A stretch of DNA of 64,000 nucleotides, from NCBI RefSeq assembly GCF_028473145.1, contig NZ_CP092370.1:1798001-1862000 (forward strand). Reading direction: 5' to 3'. A model generated the notes under the pieces. It was not told where the DNA came from and did not search any database. It saw only the letters and a program-made list of their open reading frames with translations. Below, one piece after another: positions 17,134-26,033 of this stretch (positions are counted from its first letter, which is position 1; each line of letters begins with the position of its first letter). This stretch comes from Flavobacterium sp. CBA20B-1. Lineage in GTDB: Bacteria > Bacteroidota > Bacteroidia > Flavobacteriales > Flavobacteriaceae. The translations under genes and the position numbers were made by a program.

Positions 17134-18377
17134 TGAAACGTTTTCAAATCATATTATATATAACCATTGTTGCTGTACTTTTTTCGTGTGGTAAGAAAGA
17201 GTCCGAGTCTGAATTTGCCGAAGTGGTTAAAAACGAAAAAGAAGAAGCAATACCCGAATTTGCGTATGGTTTTCCATTAAACGAATACCATATAGAACGC
17301 GATACAGTGGAACGTGGCGATAATTTAGGTATGATTTTGGCGCGCCACAATTACGATGCCACTGAAATACATGACATTGTAAGCAAAGTAAAAGATTCAT
17401 TTGATGTACGGAAAATTAAAGCCGGCAAAACATTTACGCTTTTAAAATCGAAGGATGCGTTATCTAAATTAGAAATACTTATTTATCAGCCCGATAATAT
17501 GGGGTTTCAGGTTATTGATTTTCGAGATTCCATTCATGCATATACAGTAAACTATCCGGTTTCCTATAAAGTGCGAACCATTGCAGGCGAAATCGAAGGA
17601 TCGCTTTCAGAATCTATTCAAAAAGAAGGTTTAGACCCTGGATTGGCAACCGCTTTGGCGAAGCGATTTGCTTGGAACGTGGATTTCTTTAAGTTTAAAA
17701 GAGGAGATCAATTTGCATTATCCGTGCGCGAAAAATTTATTAATGATTCTATTTATGTGGGAACCGAGGAAATTTTAGGTGCATATTTTAACTATGACGG
17801 CAAAGATGTATATGGATTTCCGTACAAACAACCCGGCGAAACCGAAACGCAGTTTTACGATGAAAACGGCAAGCAAATGCGAACCATGTTTTTAAAATCG
17901 CCTTTAAAATATTTCACCATCACTTCAAAATTTTCCAAAAGCAGGTTTCATCCCGTTCAAAAGCGTTTCAAAGCACACAACGGAACCGATTATGCTGCAC
18001 CACACGGAACGCCCATCATGACCACCGCAGCAGGTGTGGTAATAGAAACCGGACGCACATCGGGCAATGGAAATTACGTGAAAGTTAAGCACAACAACAT
18101 GTACACCACGCAATATTTGCACATGTCTAAAATCTTGGTTCGCCGTGGACAGCGCGTTAATCAAGGCGATATTATTGGTAAAGTTGGCAGCACAGGTTTG
18201 GCAACAGGTCCGCATGTTTGCTATCGTTTTTGGAAAAATGGTGTACAAGTAGATCCGTTAAAGCAAAAATTACCAACGTCATTGGCAATGGAACAAAGCG
18301 ATATTGCCCATTTCAAAGCACAAATACAACCTGTGAAAAAAGCAATCGATGATAAGATTACAGAAAAATTTAATTAG
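17133..18377 (+). CDS. M23 family metallopeptidase, lipoprotein
   Basis: Peptidoglycan endopeptidase of the LytM/M23 type, 414 residues from the ATG at 17133. That start gives a lipoprotein signal (MKRFQIILYITIVAVLFSCG, lipid-modified Cys) and overlaps the kynA stop. The N-terminal part has a LysM/OapA-like region (DTVERGDNLGMILARHNYDA). The C-terminal M23 domain shows the zinc ligands in HNGTDYAAPHGTPI, the HLSK-like motif in QYLHMSKILVRRGQRV, and GPHVCYRFW. All metal-binding residues look intact, so it should be active. Anchored in the periplasm, probably for cell-wall remodelling. Confidence 0.92.
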   Translation: MKRFQIILYITIVAVLFSCGKKESESEFAEVVKNEKEEAIPEFAYGFPLNEYHIERDTVERGDNLGMILARHNYDATEIHDIVSKVKDSFDVRKIKAGKTFTLLKSKDALSKLEILIYQPDNMGFQVIDFRDSIHAYTVNYPVSYKVRTIAGEIEGSLSESIQKEGLDPGLATALAKRFAWNVDFFKFKRGDQFALSVREKFINDSIYVGTEEILGAYFNYDGKDVYGFPYKQPGETETQFYDENGKQMRTMFLKSPLKYFTITSKFSKSRFHPVQKRFKAHNGTDYAAPHGTPIMTTAAGVVIETGRTSGNGNYVKVKHNNMYTTQYLHMSKILVRRGQRVNQGDIIGKVGSTGLATGPHVCYRFWKNGVQVDPLKQKLPTSLAMEQSDIAHFKAQIQPVKKAIDDKITEKFN

Positions 18378-18382
18378 AAAAA

Positions 18383-19969
18383 ATGCCGTTATTAAAAATT
18401 AATCCAACCGAAACACAAGCGTGGCAAAAGCTGCGACAACATTTTTACGAAGTGCAATTTGTAAAGATGCAACAGCTTTTTGCTGAAAATCCCAACCGAA
18501 TAAATGAATTTCATATTGTTTGGAACGATTTTTTAATTGATTTTTCTAAAAACCGCATCACCAATACTACCATTGATTTATTAACAGAATTGGCAGATGA
18601 AGTACAGCTAAAAGCAGGAATTGAAGCATTAATAAAAGGCGAAACAATCAATGAAACCGAAGGTAGAAAAGTGCTTCATACCGATTTACGCCAACTAACA
18701 AACAATCAAAACCAAGAAGTTGCTGCGGCATTAGACCAAATACAGCTTTTTACAGAAAATGTAATCAATGGTCATTTAAAAGGATCTACCGGCTTACCTT
18801 TTACCGATGTAATCAATATTGGTATTGGCGGTTCCGATTTAGGACCCAAATTGGTAACCGAAGCTTTGGCCGATTACAAAAACCATTTAAATGTACACTA
18901 CATTTCAAATATTGACAATGATAGCATTCAATCGTTAAAAAGCAAACTAAATCCGGCTACCACATTAGTAGTAATTGTTTCAAAATCGTTTACAACGTTA
19001 GAAACCATAAGCAACGCCAATATTTTTAAACAATGGTTGTTGCAAAACAATTTAAAAACACAAGATCATTTAGTAGCCGTTTCTTCAAATATTCCAGAAG
19101 CGGTGAATTACGGTATTGAAACCCAAAATATTTTCCCAATGTGGGATTATGTTGGCGGCCGTTATTCTTTGTGGAGTGCAGTAGGCGTTAGCACTGCATT
19201 GGCTATTGGTTTTAATCATTTCAAAGAATTGCTAAACGGTGCCCACGAAATGGATGTGCACTTTGCCGAAACTCCTTTTAAACAGAATATTCCTGTAGTT
19301 TTGGCTTTGCTATCTGTCTGGTACAATAACTTTTTTTGCTTTGAAACCGAAGCCGTTGTGCCGTATGTTGATAAATTAAAAATGCTTCCCGCCTACCTAC
19401 AACAAGTGGTTATGGAAAGCAACGGAAAAAGTGTGGACCGCAGCGGAAACCCTGTAAATTATGAAACCGGAACCATTGTTTGGGGCGAAGTGGGTACGAA
19501 TTCACAACACGCATTTTTTCAGTTATTCCATCAAGGAACAAAGATTATTCCTACCGATTTTATTGGCTTTGTAAATGCATTTAATCCAAGTGATTTGCAC
19601 GATTTATTAATGGCAAATTTCTTTGCGCAAACCGAAGCATTAATGAACGGAAAAGAAGGAAAATACCATACCCAGGAAACTAACGACAAAAACGCTGTTT
19701 ATAAAGAATTTAAAGGCAATCGCCCATCAAACACCATTTTAATTGACCAATTAACACCTAAATCGTTGGGAAGTTTATTGGCAATGTATGAGCACAAAAC
19801 ATTCGTGCAAGGTTATATTTGGAATATTTACAGTTTTGATCAATTTGGTGTGGAATATGGAAAAATATTGGCAAACAATATCAAAGCAGAACTGCAATCA
19901 GAACAAATCAAACAACACGATTGTTCGACCACTTTTTTATTGAAACATTATTTAAAAAAGAAACAATAG
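18383..19969 (+). CDS. pgi: Glucose-6-phosphate isomerase
   Basis: Interconverts glucose-6-phosphate and fructose-6-phosphate, 528 residues. Family motifs are all present: GIGGSDLGPKLVTEAL (phosphate binding), SKSFTTLET, the signature YVGGRYSLWSAVGVS, LPAYLQQVVMESNGKSVDR and the C-terminal SFDQFGVEYGKILA. It starts 5 bp after the M23 stop and so lies at the end of the same unit. It is followed by a dispersed-type hairpin that can act as terminator. Confidence 0.97.
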   Translation: MPLLKINPTETQAWQKLRQHFYEVQFVKMQQLFAENPNRINEFHIVWNDFLIDFSKNRITNTTIDLLTELADEVQLKAGIEALIKGETINETEGRKVLHTDLRQLTNNQNQEVAAALDQIQLFTENVINGHLKGSTGLPFTDVINIGIGGSDLGPKLVTEALADYKNHLNVHYISNIDNDSIQSLKSKLNPATTLVVIVSKSFTTLETISNANIFKQWLLQNNLKTQDHLVAVSSNIPEAVNYGIETQNIFPMWDYVGGRYSLWSAVGVSTALAIGFNHFKELLNGAHEMDVHFAETPFKQNIPVVLALLSVWYNNFFCFETEAVVPYVDKLKMLPAYLQQVVMESNGKSVDRSGNPVNYETGTIVWGEVGTNSQHAFFQLFHQGTKIIPTDFIGFVNAFNPSDLHDLLMANFFAQTEALMNGKEGKYHTQETNDKNAVYKEFKGNRPSNTILIDQLTPKSLGSLLAMYEHKTFVQGYIWNIYSFDQFGVEYGKILANNIKAELQSEQIKQHDCSTTFLLKHYLKKKQ

Positions 19970-19975
19970 TAAAAA

Positions 19976-20008
19976 AACTCTGACAAAGTTTAAAATTTTG
20001 TCAGAGTT
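19976..20008 (+). repeat. Dispersed hairpin repeat / terminator, copy 1
   Basis: AACTCTGACAAAGTTT paired with AATTTTGTCAGAGTT. An almost identical hairpin ends trpS at 46967-46999, so this looks like a mobile palindromic unit used as a terminator. Confidence 0.7.
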
Positions 20009-20304
20009 GATTCTCACAAAACGTAAACTAATTTGTTTTCGCTTTCTTTTTAAGATATTTTTTCTTTTTCTAGGATACAAAATTGTATTTACACATCAGT
20101 GACAAAAAACAAATCAATGATTATTATATCATTAAATTTTATCGGATTAAACAAGGTGAGTGCTTAAACATTTTAGGCAGTGAAATGCTCCTATAAAATT
20201 TTATGTATATAAAACTTGAAAAAGTTCTATATGAAACCGCTCTTATAATTAAAATAATTGCGTTTTTTTAAATAACTTTACCCTTTTAGAAACAAAATAA
20301 TACA
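20009..20304. other. AT-rich intergenic region before the carboxylase operon
   Basis: About 300 bp with no credible ORF. The last part contains a weak -7-like box (TAACTTTA near 20272) upstream of the biotin carrier gene. Near 20196 there is a short AT palindrome (ATAAAATTTTAT). I see no known RNA motif; a long leader or a decayed gene is possible. Confidence 0.5.
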
Positions 20305-20790
20305 ATGAACAACGCACTAAAAGTTTCTGTAAATAAAGAATATAACTTTGATGTTACAGAAGAGCAAATGCTTGCTGCCGATGCGGTGAGTTTAGATCAA
20401 GAAAACTTTCATGTGTTACACAACAATACTTCGTACCATGCCAAGGTTGTGAACACCGATTTTATCAACAAAACATACACCGTAGTTGTAAATAACAACG
20501 AATATGTGGTAAATATTGCCAACCATTTAGACCAGTTGATCAAAGAGATGGGCTTTGAAGTTGGTAAATCAAAAATGGTAAACGACATCAAAGCTCCAAT
20601 GCCTGGTTTGATTTTAGAAATCAATGTGAGCGTTGGGCAAGAAGTGAACGAAGGCGATAATTTATTGATTTTAGAAGCTATGAAAATGGAAAATAGTTTC
20701 GATTCACCTCGTGCTGGAATCATTAAATCAATTGCAGTTGAAAAAGGTCAGGCAGTTGAAAAAGGTCAGTTATTAATTGAATTTGAATAA
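20305..20790 (+). CDS. Biotin carboxyl carrier subunit of acyl-CoA carboxylase
   Basis: 161-residue biotinyl domain protein. The C-terminal half is the swinging-domain fold, with the biotin acceptor Lys127 in EAMKMEN and the preceding APMPGLILEI; the N-terminal half is a short carrier-specific beta domain. It carries carboxybiotin between the biotin carboxylase encoded 4 bp downstream and the carboxyltransferase encoded after the YhcG gene. With an AccC-type and a PccB/MmdA-type partner, this is most likely a propionyl-CoA (or acetyl-/propionyl-CoA) carboxylase. Confidence 0.93.
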   Translation: MNNALKVSVNKEYNFDVTEEQMLAADAVSLDQENFHVLHNNTSYHAKVVNTDFINKTYTVVVNNNEYVVNIANHLDQLIKEMGFEVGKSKMVNDIKAPMPGLILEINVSVGQEVNEGDNLLILEAMKMENSFDSPRAGIIKSIAVEKGQAVEKGQLLIEFE

Positions 20791-20794
20791 TCCA

Positions 20795-22240
20795 ATGAAA
20801 AAAATATTAGTTGCAAACCGCGGTGAAATTGCACTGCGTGTCATGAAAACAGCCAAAAAAATGGGCATTAAAACCGTAGCTGTGTATTCGGTTGCCGATC
20901 GCCAATCACCCCATGTAAAATTTGCTGACGAAGCCGTTTGTATCGGTGAAGCACCATCAAACCAATCGTATCTTTTGGGTGATAAAATTATCGAAGTATG
21001 TAAAGAGTTGAACGTGGACGGTATTCATCCGGGATACGGATTTTTATCAGAAAACTCAAAATTTGCAGAATTGGCCGAGAAAAACGGCATCACATTTATC
21101 GGGCCAAAATCGCATGCCATTGAAGTTATGGGTGATAAGTTGGCAGCGAAAGATACTGTAAAAGCCTACGATATTCCGATGGTTCCTGGTTTAGATCACG
21201 CCATTACTGATATTGACGAAGCAAAGAAAGTAGCCAAAGAAGTAGGTTTTCCTATTTTGATTAAAGCATCTGCCGGTGGCGGTGGAAAAGGAATGCGAAT
21301 AGTTGAAAAAGAAGCCGATTTTGAATCGCAAATGCAGCGCGCTATTTCCGAAGCAACTTCAGCTTTTGGTGATGGATCTGTTTTTATTGAAAAATATGTA
21401 GGATCTCCGCGTCATATCGAAATTCAAATCATGGCAGATACCCATGGAAACGTAGTGTATTTATTCGAACGCGAATGCTCAGTACAACGTCGTCATCAAA
21501 AAGTAGTAGAAGAAGCACCATCTGCTGTTTTAACGCCCGAAATTCGTAAAGCAATGGGCGAAGCTGCTGTAAAAGTAGCAAAATCGTGTGATTATGTGGG
21601 CGCAGGAACGGTTGAGTTTTTGTTAGACGAAAACAAAAATTTCTACTTTCTAGAAATGAACACGCGTTTACAGGTAGAGCATCCGGTAACGGAATTAATC
21701 ACAGGAATCGATTTAGTAGAAATGCAAATTCGTGTGGCTCGCGGTGAAGTGCTTCCAATCAAACAAGAAGATTTACAAATAAAAGGTCATGCTTTGGAAT
21801 TGCGTGTATATGCCGAAGATCCTTTGAATGATTTCTTGCCATCGGTGGGGAATTTATCCACTTATATTTTACCTGAAGGCGAAGGCATACGCGTTGACAA
21901 CGGTTTTGAACAAGGTATGGATGTGCCGATTTATTACGACCCAATGCTTTCAAAACTAATTACTTACGGAAAAGACCGTAACGAAGCCATACAGTTGATG
22001 CTACAAGCCATTCAAGATTACAAAATTGAAGGCGTGAGCACCACTTTGCCATTTGGAACATTTGTTTGTAAGCACGATGCTTTTGTTTCGGGTGATTTTG
22101 ATACCAATTTTGTGAAGAAATATTACAGCCCCGAAATCATCAAAGAAAGCCAAGCAAAAGAAGCCGAAGTTGCAGCATTAATAGCTTTGAAACAATATTT
22201 TGCAGACCAAAAAGTTTTGAGAGTACCAACGAAGTTGTAG
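20795..22240 (+). CDS. accC: Biotin carboxylase subunit (AccC/PccA-type)
   Basis: ATP-dependent carboxylation of biotin. The ATG at 20795 (MKKILVANRGEIALRV) is the family start; a TTG 18 nt upstream lies inside the preceding gene and is not needed. 481 residues, ATP-grasp fold: the glycine loop SAGGGGKGMRIV, the metal-site stretch EMNTRLQVEHPVTE and the C-terminal domain are all intact. There is no fused carrier or transcarboxylase domain. It forms one complex with the preceding carrier and the carboxyltransferase at 23367-24908. Confidence 0.95.
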   Translation: MKKILVANRGEIALRVMKTAKKMGIKTVAVYSVADRQSPHVKFADEAVCIGEAPSNQSYLLGDKIIEVCKELNVDGIHPGYGFLSENSKFAELAEKNGITFIGPKSHAIEVMGDKLAAKDTVKAYDIPMVPGLDHAITDIDEAKKVAKEVGFPILIKASAGGGGKGMRIVEKEADFESQMQRAISEATSAFGDGSVFIEKYVGSPRHIEIQIMADTHGNVVYLFERECSVQRRHQKVVEEAPSAVLTPEIRKAMGEAAVKVAKSCDYVGAGTVEFLLDENKNFYFLEMNTRLQVEHPVTELITGIDLVEMQIRVARGEVLPIKQEDLQIKGHALELRVYAEDPLNDFLPSVGNLSTYILPEGEGIRVDNGFEQGMDVPIYYDPMLSKLITYGKDRNEAIQLMLQAIQDYKIEGVSTTLPFGTFVCKHDAFVSGDFDTNFVKKYYSPEIIKESQAKEAEVAALIALKQYFADQKVLRVPTKL

Positions 22241-22300
22241 TAAATACCACAATTGCTGATTAATTCAATGGAGATATTTTTATAAAATAGCCAGAAAAAA

Positions 22301-23362
22301 GTGACTAATAATCTTTCAAATACAAAATTCTTTTCCCAAATTGTTGATTTATTGCAATCGGCAAGGAGCAATGTAGTGCGTGCCATTAATCAAACAATGG
22401 TACTGACTTACTTTGAGATTGGAAGAATAATTGTTGAAGAAGAGCAGGGAGGAAAAGAAAGAGCGGCATACGGAAAACAACTTCTAAAAGAGTTATCGAA
22501 AGTGCTAACCAAAGAATTTGGACGAGGTTTTTCTGTTCAGAATTTAGAAAGAATGCGGTCTTTTTATTTAGCGTATTCAATATCCTCAACAGCGTTGAGG
22601 ATTTCTAAAAAAGGTCAAACAATGTCTGACGAATTGCAAAATGAAAAATCGCAGACGCTATCTGCACAATTCCATTTAAGTTGGTCGCACTACTTAAAGT
22701 TATTGCGAATAGACGATGAAAACGAACGCAAATTTTACGAAATTGAAGCCGTAAAAAACAATTGGAGTGTACGGGAATTGGAACGTCAGTACGATTCTGC
22801 ACTATACACTCGGTTGGCTTTAAGCAGAGATAAAGAAAAAGTAAAAGAACTTTCGAAAAAAGGGTTAATTATCGAAAAACCAAAAGACGCGATTAAAGAC
22901 CCATATATTTTAGAATTTATTGGTTTGCCAGCTCATTCTTCTTACACTGAAAATCAACTTGAAGAAGAAATTATTAACAAATTAGAACATTTTCTACTAG
23001 AGTTGGGCAGCGGATTTACATTCGTGGCAAGACAAAAGCGTATTTCATTCGATGATAAACATTTTTGGATTGATTTAGTATTTTACAACCGTATTCTAAA
23101 ATCTTTCGTTTTAATCGATCTAAAAATAGGAGAATTAAAGCATCAAGATATCGGCCAAATGCAAATGTATGTGAATTATTACGACAGAGAAGTTCGGCTT
23201 GAAGACGAAAACAAAACCATAGGAATTATTCTTTGTCAGAACAAAAGCGAAGCGGTAGTTGAGTTCACACTACCTGAAAACAATGAACATATTTTTGCCA
23301 GCAGATACAAAACCGTACTTCCAAGCAAAGAAGATTTAAAATCACTCATAAAAGAACAATAA
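22301..23362 (+). CDS. YhcG/DUF1016 family PD-(D/E)XK nuclease
   Basis: 353 residues from a GTG start at 22301; the nearby ATG at 22268 runs into a stop after five codons. The N-terminal DUF1016 domain ([20 protein letters not shown]) is followed by a C-terminal nuclease core with [10 protein letters not shown] and a Lys in [17 protein letters not shown], the D-ExK elements of the fold. Family members include putative nucleases linked to restriction systems or mobile DNA, but no partner genes are here. It sits between the biotin carboxylase and carboxyltransferase genes, 60 bp after the first and 4 bp before the second, an unexpected place that suggests insertion. Confidence 0.88.
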   Translation: MTNNLSNTKFFSQIVDLLQSARSNVVRAINQTMVLTYFEIGRIIVEEEQGGKERAAYGKQLLKELSKVLTKEFGRGFSVQNLERMRSFYLAYSISSTALRISKKGQTMSDELQNEKSQTLSAQFHLSWSHYLKLLRIDDENERKFYEIEAVKNNWSVRELERQYDSALYTRLALSRDKEKVKELSKKGLIIEKPKDAIKDPYILEFIGLPAHSSYTENQLEEEIINKLEHFLLELGSGFTFVARQKRISFDDKHFWIDLVFYNRILKSFVLIDLKIGELKHQDIGQMQMYVNYYDREVRLEDENKTIGIILCQNKSEAVVEFTLPENNEHIFASRYKTVLPSKEDLKSLIKEQ

Positions 23363-23366
23363 AACT

Positions 23367-24908
23367 ATGAATACAAATTTTGATATTTTAAATAAAAAAT
23401 TAGCCGAAACTAAATTAGGTGGAGGTCAAAAGCGTATCGACGCGCAACATGCTAAAAAGAAATTAACCGCTCGCGAGCGTATTGAATACTTTTTTGACGA
23501 AGGATCGTTTGAAGAAATTGGTGCATTTGTAACACACCGTACCAAAGATTTTGGTTTAGATAAAGAACATTATTTAGGCGATGGTGTGATTACAGGGTAC
23601 GGAACCGTAAACGGCCGTTTGGTGTATGCTTTTGCACAAGATTTTACCGTTTTTGGTGGCGCATTGTCTGAAACACATGCAGAAAAAATCTGTAAAGTAA
23701 TGGACATGGCATTGAAAGTGGGTGCACCCATGATTGGATTGAACGATTCGGGCGGCGCGCGTATTCAAGAAGGCGTGCGTTCGTTAGGTGGTTATGCCGA
23801 TATTTTCTTTAGAAATGTTCAGGCATCAGGGGTTATTCCACAAATTTCAGCCATTATGGGGCCATGTGCAGGTGGTGCGGTTTATTCACCAGCAATGACC
23901 GATTTTACGATGATGGTTGAAGGATCTTCGTACATGTTCGTTACCGGTCCAAACGTTGTGAAAACCGTTACCAACGAAACCGTTTCGGCAGAAGAATTAG
24001 GCGGGGCATCAACCCATTCTACCAAATCAGGTGTTGCGCATACCACATCTGCAAACGATATTGAATGTTTAGAAGATGTAAAACAATTATTGAGTTATAT
24101 TCCGCAAAACAATCAAGAAGTGGTAGAAGATTTACCTTATGAATTGGGTGATGAAATCCGTGAACAACTGAACAATATTGTGCCCGATAATGCCAACAAG
24201 CCTTACGATATGCACGATGTAATCAACAATGTAATCGATGAAGATTCGTTTTACGAAATTCATAAAAATTATGCCGAGAATATCATTGTAGGATTTGCAC
24301 GTATCGGCGGAAAATCAGTAGGTATCGTAGCCAACAATCCGATGTTTTTAGCAGGATGTTTAGATGTGAATTCATCTATTAAATCGGCGCGTTTCGTACG
24401 TTTCTGTGATGCGTTCAACATTCCTTTATTGGTATTGGTTGATGTACCAGGTTTCTTACCAGGAACCGATCAAGAGTGGAACGGAATCATTGTTCATGGT
24501 GCCAAATTATTATATGCATTATCTGAAGCTACCGTGCCAAAAGTGACTGTAATTACGCGTAAAGCTTATGGTGGTGCGTATGATGTAATGAACTCTAAAC
24601 ATATTGGTGCAGATATGAATTTTGCATGGCCAGGAGCAGAAATTGCCGTTATGGGAGCAAAAGGTGCATCGGAAATCATCTTTAAACGCGAAATAGCCGA
24701 AGCAGCAGACCCAGCAGCTAAATTAGCAGAAAAAGAAGCAGAATATGCCGAAAAATTTGCCAATCCGTACCGTGCCGCACAACGCGGATTTATCGATGAA
24801 GTGATCTTCCCACAAGATACCCGACGCAAATTAATCAAAGCATTTAAAATGCTGGAAAATAAAGAAGTAGCTACACCAAACCGCAAACACGGAAACATTC
24901 CGTTGTAG
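23367..24908 (+). CDS. Acyl-CoA carboxylase beta subunit (carboxyltransferase, PccB-like)
   Basis: 513 residues with both carboxyltransferase halves. The N-terminal crotonase-fold domain has [13 protein letters not shown] and [16 protein letters not shown]; the C-terminal has [19 protein letters not shown] and [18 protein letters not shown], including the conserved oxyanion-forming glycines. This transfers carboxyl from biotin to propionyl-CoA or a related acyl-CoA; the GGA and YDVM motifs fit propionyl-CoA carboxylase. Its upstream partners are separated from it by the YhcG gene, but the 4-bp spacing suggests continued co-transcription. Confidence 0.95.
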   Translation: MNTNFDILNKKLAETKLGGGQKRIDAQHAKKKLTARERIEYFFDEGSFEEIGAFVTHRTKDFGLDKEHYLGDGVITGYGTVNGRLVYAFAQDFTVFGGALSETHAEKICKVMDMALKVGAPMIGLNDSGGARIQEGVRSLGGYADIFFRNVQASGVIPQISAIMGPCAGGAVYSPAMTDFTMMVEGSSYMFVTGPNVVKTVTNETVSAEELGGASTHSTKSGVAHTTSANDIECLEDVKQLLSYIPQNNQEVVEDLPYELGDEIREQLNNIVPDNANKPYDMHDVINNVIDEDSFYEIHKNYAENIIVGFARIGGKSVGIVANNPMFLAGCLDVNSSIKSARFVRFCDAFNIPLLVLVDVPGFLPGTDQEWNGIIVHGAKLLYALSEATVPKVTVITRKAYGGAYDVMNSKHIGADMNFAWPGAEIAVMGAKGASEIIFKREIAEAADPAAKLAEKEAEYAEKFANPYRAAQRGFIDEVIFPQDTRRKLIKAFKMLENKEVATPNRKHGNIPL

Positions 24909-24930
24909 TTTGTTAGCAACTTGATATTAG

Positions 24931-24966
24931 AACCTGCAAGGTCTGCATGACCTTGTAGGTTTTTTA
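24931..24966 (+). terminator. Intrinsic terminator of carboxylase operon
   Basis: 12-bp stem AACCTGCAAGGT / ACCTTGTAGGTT (one G-T pair) with a 7-nt loop, followed by TTTTT. The sequence resembles dispersed hairpin repeats of this group. Confidence 0.8.
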
Positions 24967-25092
24967 TGCTTCAAGTTTGTTAGCTTGTTTTAAAAAATCA
25001 TCAACATCCTAGTTTACAACACTTTTATCTTCCAATAAAAATCCCCCTACCCTTAAATTATTCTTAAAAAAAGGAATCTTTGCTTCATTTTA

Positions 25093-25122
25093 TTTGTAGC
25101 AAATTCAAAACCTTTATCTTTG
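25093..25122 (+). promoter_or_regulatory. Strong Bacteroidota promoter of the FKBP gene
   Basis: -33 element TTTG (25093-25096), an 18-bp spacer and -7 box TATCTTTG (25115-25122). It matches TTTG-N(17-20)-TAnnTTTG, 35 bp before the ATG. Confidence 0.75.
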
Positions 25123-25157
25123 TGTAAACGAGAATTATATCTCACAAAAACAAAAAA

Positions 25158-25658
25158 ATGACAATAGAAAACAACCACGTAGTTGCAGTAAACTACAAAT
25201 TGCACACGATTGAGGCAAACGGCGAAAAAATATTTGTGGAAGAAACGACAACAGAAAATCCATTAACATATTTACACGGTGTGGGCATGATGATTCCTAA
25301 ATTCGAAAATGAAATGAATGGTTTGGCTGCAGGCGATAAAAAATCGTTCACTATTTCTCCAGACGAAGGTTACGGACCTATTGACCCAAACGCTTTGGCG
25401 CAGTTGCCTTTAGAAATGTTTAGCGAGTCGGGCTTACCACCAGTTGGTGCAATGTTGCCGTTGACAGATGACCAAGGAAACCAATTCCGTGCTGTGGTTG
25501 CAGAAGTAAACGACCATGCTGTGGTTGCCGACTTAAACCACCCAATGGCTGGAAAAACTTTAAACTTTGATGTAGAAGTGGTGGCTACTCGCCCCGCTAC
25601 GGAAGAAGAATTAGCACATGGACATGCGCATGGTATCGACGGTACTGAAACACATTAA
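25158..25658 (+). CDS. FKBP-type peptidyl-prolyl isomerase, SlyD-like
   Basis: 166-residue prolyl isomerase/chaperone. The split FKBP domain (YLHGVGMMIPKFENEMNGLA, then SPDEGYGPIDPNA) is interrupted by an insert-in-flap chaperone domain (residues about 75-130), as in SlyD. The C-terminal tail is short but histidine-rich (AHGHAHGIDGTETH), a possible metal site, much shorter than the E. coli SlyD tail. Likely cytoplasmic, assisting folding and perhaps nickel handling. Single gene with its own strong promoter. Confidence 0.92.
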   Translation: MTIENNHVVAVNYKLHTIEANGEKIFVEETTTENPLTYLHGVGMMIPKFENEMNGLAAGDKKSFTISPDEGYGPIDPNALAQLPLEMFSESGLPPVGAMLPLTDDQGNQFRAVVAEVNDHAVVADLNHPMAGKTLNFDVEVVATRPATEEELAHGHAHGIDGTETH

Positions 25659-25690
25659 TTTATAAAGTAAGGCTGTATTGAACCTTGACC

Positions 25691-25767
25691 TGTCATTCTG
25701 AACGAAAAGGAATGAAGTGAAGAATCTTTTAATTATAAGAACAGATTACTCCTTCGTCGGAATGACA
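25691..25767. repeat. Imperfect palindromic repeat (TGTCATTCTGAACG type)
   Basis: Outer inverted ends TGTCATTC / GAATGACA with inner sequence AACGAAAAGGAATGAAGTGA and CTCCTTCGTCGG. The same phrase, in reverse orientation and shorter, occurs at 35497-35525, and a decayed form near 44511. It is typical of REP-like dispersed elements of Bacteroidota. Confidence 0.75.
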
Positions 25768-25799
25768 AGAAAAATTCAATGCAGCTTTATCTATTATTT

Positions 25800-26033
25800 A
25801 TGACAAATAAAGATCCATTACACGGAATGACTCTTCAAAAAATACTCGAAGAAATGGTAGATTTTTTTGAAGGATGGACCGCAATGGGCAAAGAAATTCC
25901 CATTAATTGCTTCACGAAAAACCCAAGTATTAAATCATCGCTGACTTTTTTGCGAAAAACACCATGGGCACGCGAAAAAGTTGAACAATTGTACATTAAG
26001 ATTTATCCGCATTTAAAGAAAAACAATTTGTAA
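25800..26033 (+). CDS. VF530 family protein
   Basis: Small 77-residue protein of the VF530/DUF2132 family, recognised by DPLHGMTLQKILEEMVDFFE, the GWTAMGKEIPINCFTKNPSI segment and the C-terminal SSLTFLRKTPWAREKVEQLY helix. The fold is a compact alpha-helical domain with suspected DNA-binding ability, but no clear function is known. I chose the ATG at 25800 (MTNKDP); the upstream ATG at 25779 is directly next to the palindromic repeat. It is convergent with the glycosyltransferase gene and abuts it, with no spacing. Confidence 0.88.
   Translation: MTNKDPLHGMTLQKILEEMVDFFEGWTAMGKEIPINCFTKNPSIKSSLTFLRKTPWAREKVEQLYIKIYPHLKKNNL

Noticed and set aside
17925..18248. 107-residue open frame antisense to the M23 peptidase gene
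   Set aside because: Fully inside a well-supported gene, with Cys/His-rich composition produced by reverse reading of conserved codons.
22301..23362. Part of a restriction or defence island
   Set aside because: The YhcG gene is alone between metabolic genes; no methylase, restriction subunit, toxin or integrase is adjacent.
24566..24919. 117-residue open frame antisense to the carboxyltransferase gene
   Set aside because: Ala/Ser-rich shadow of a conserved gene end; no signal or motif.
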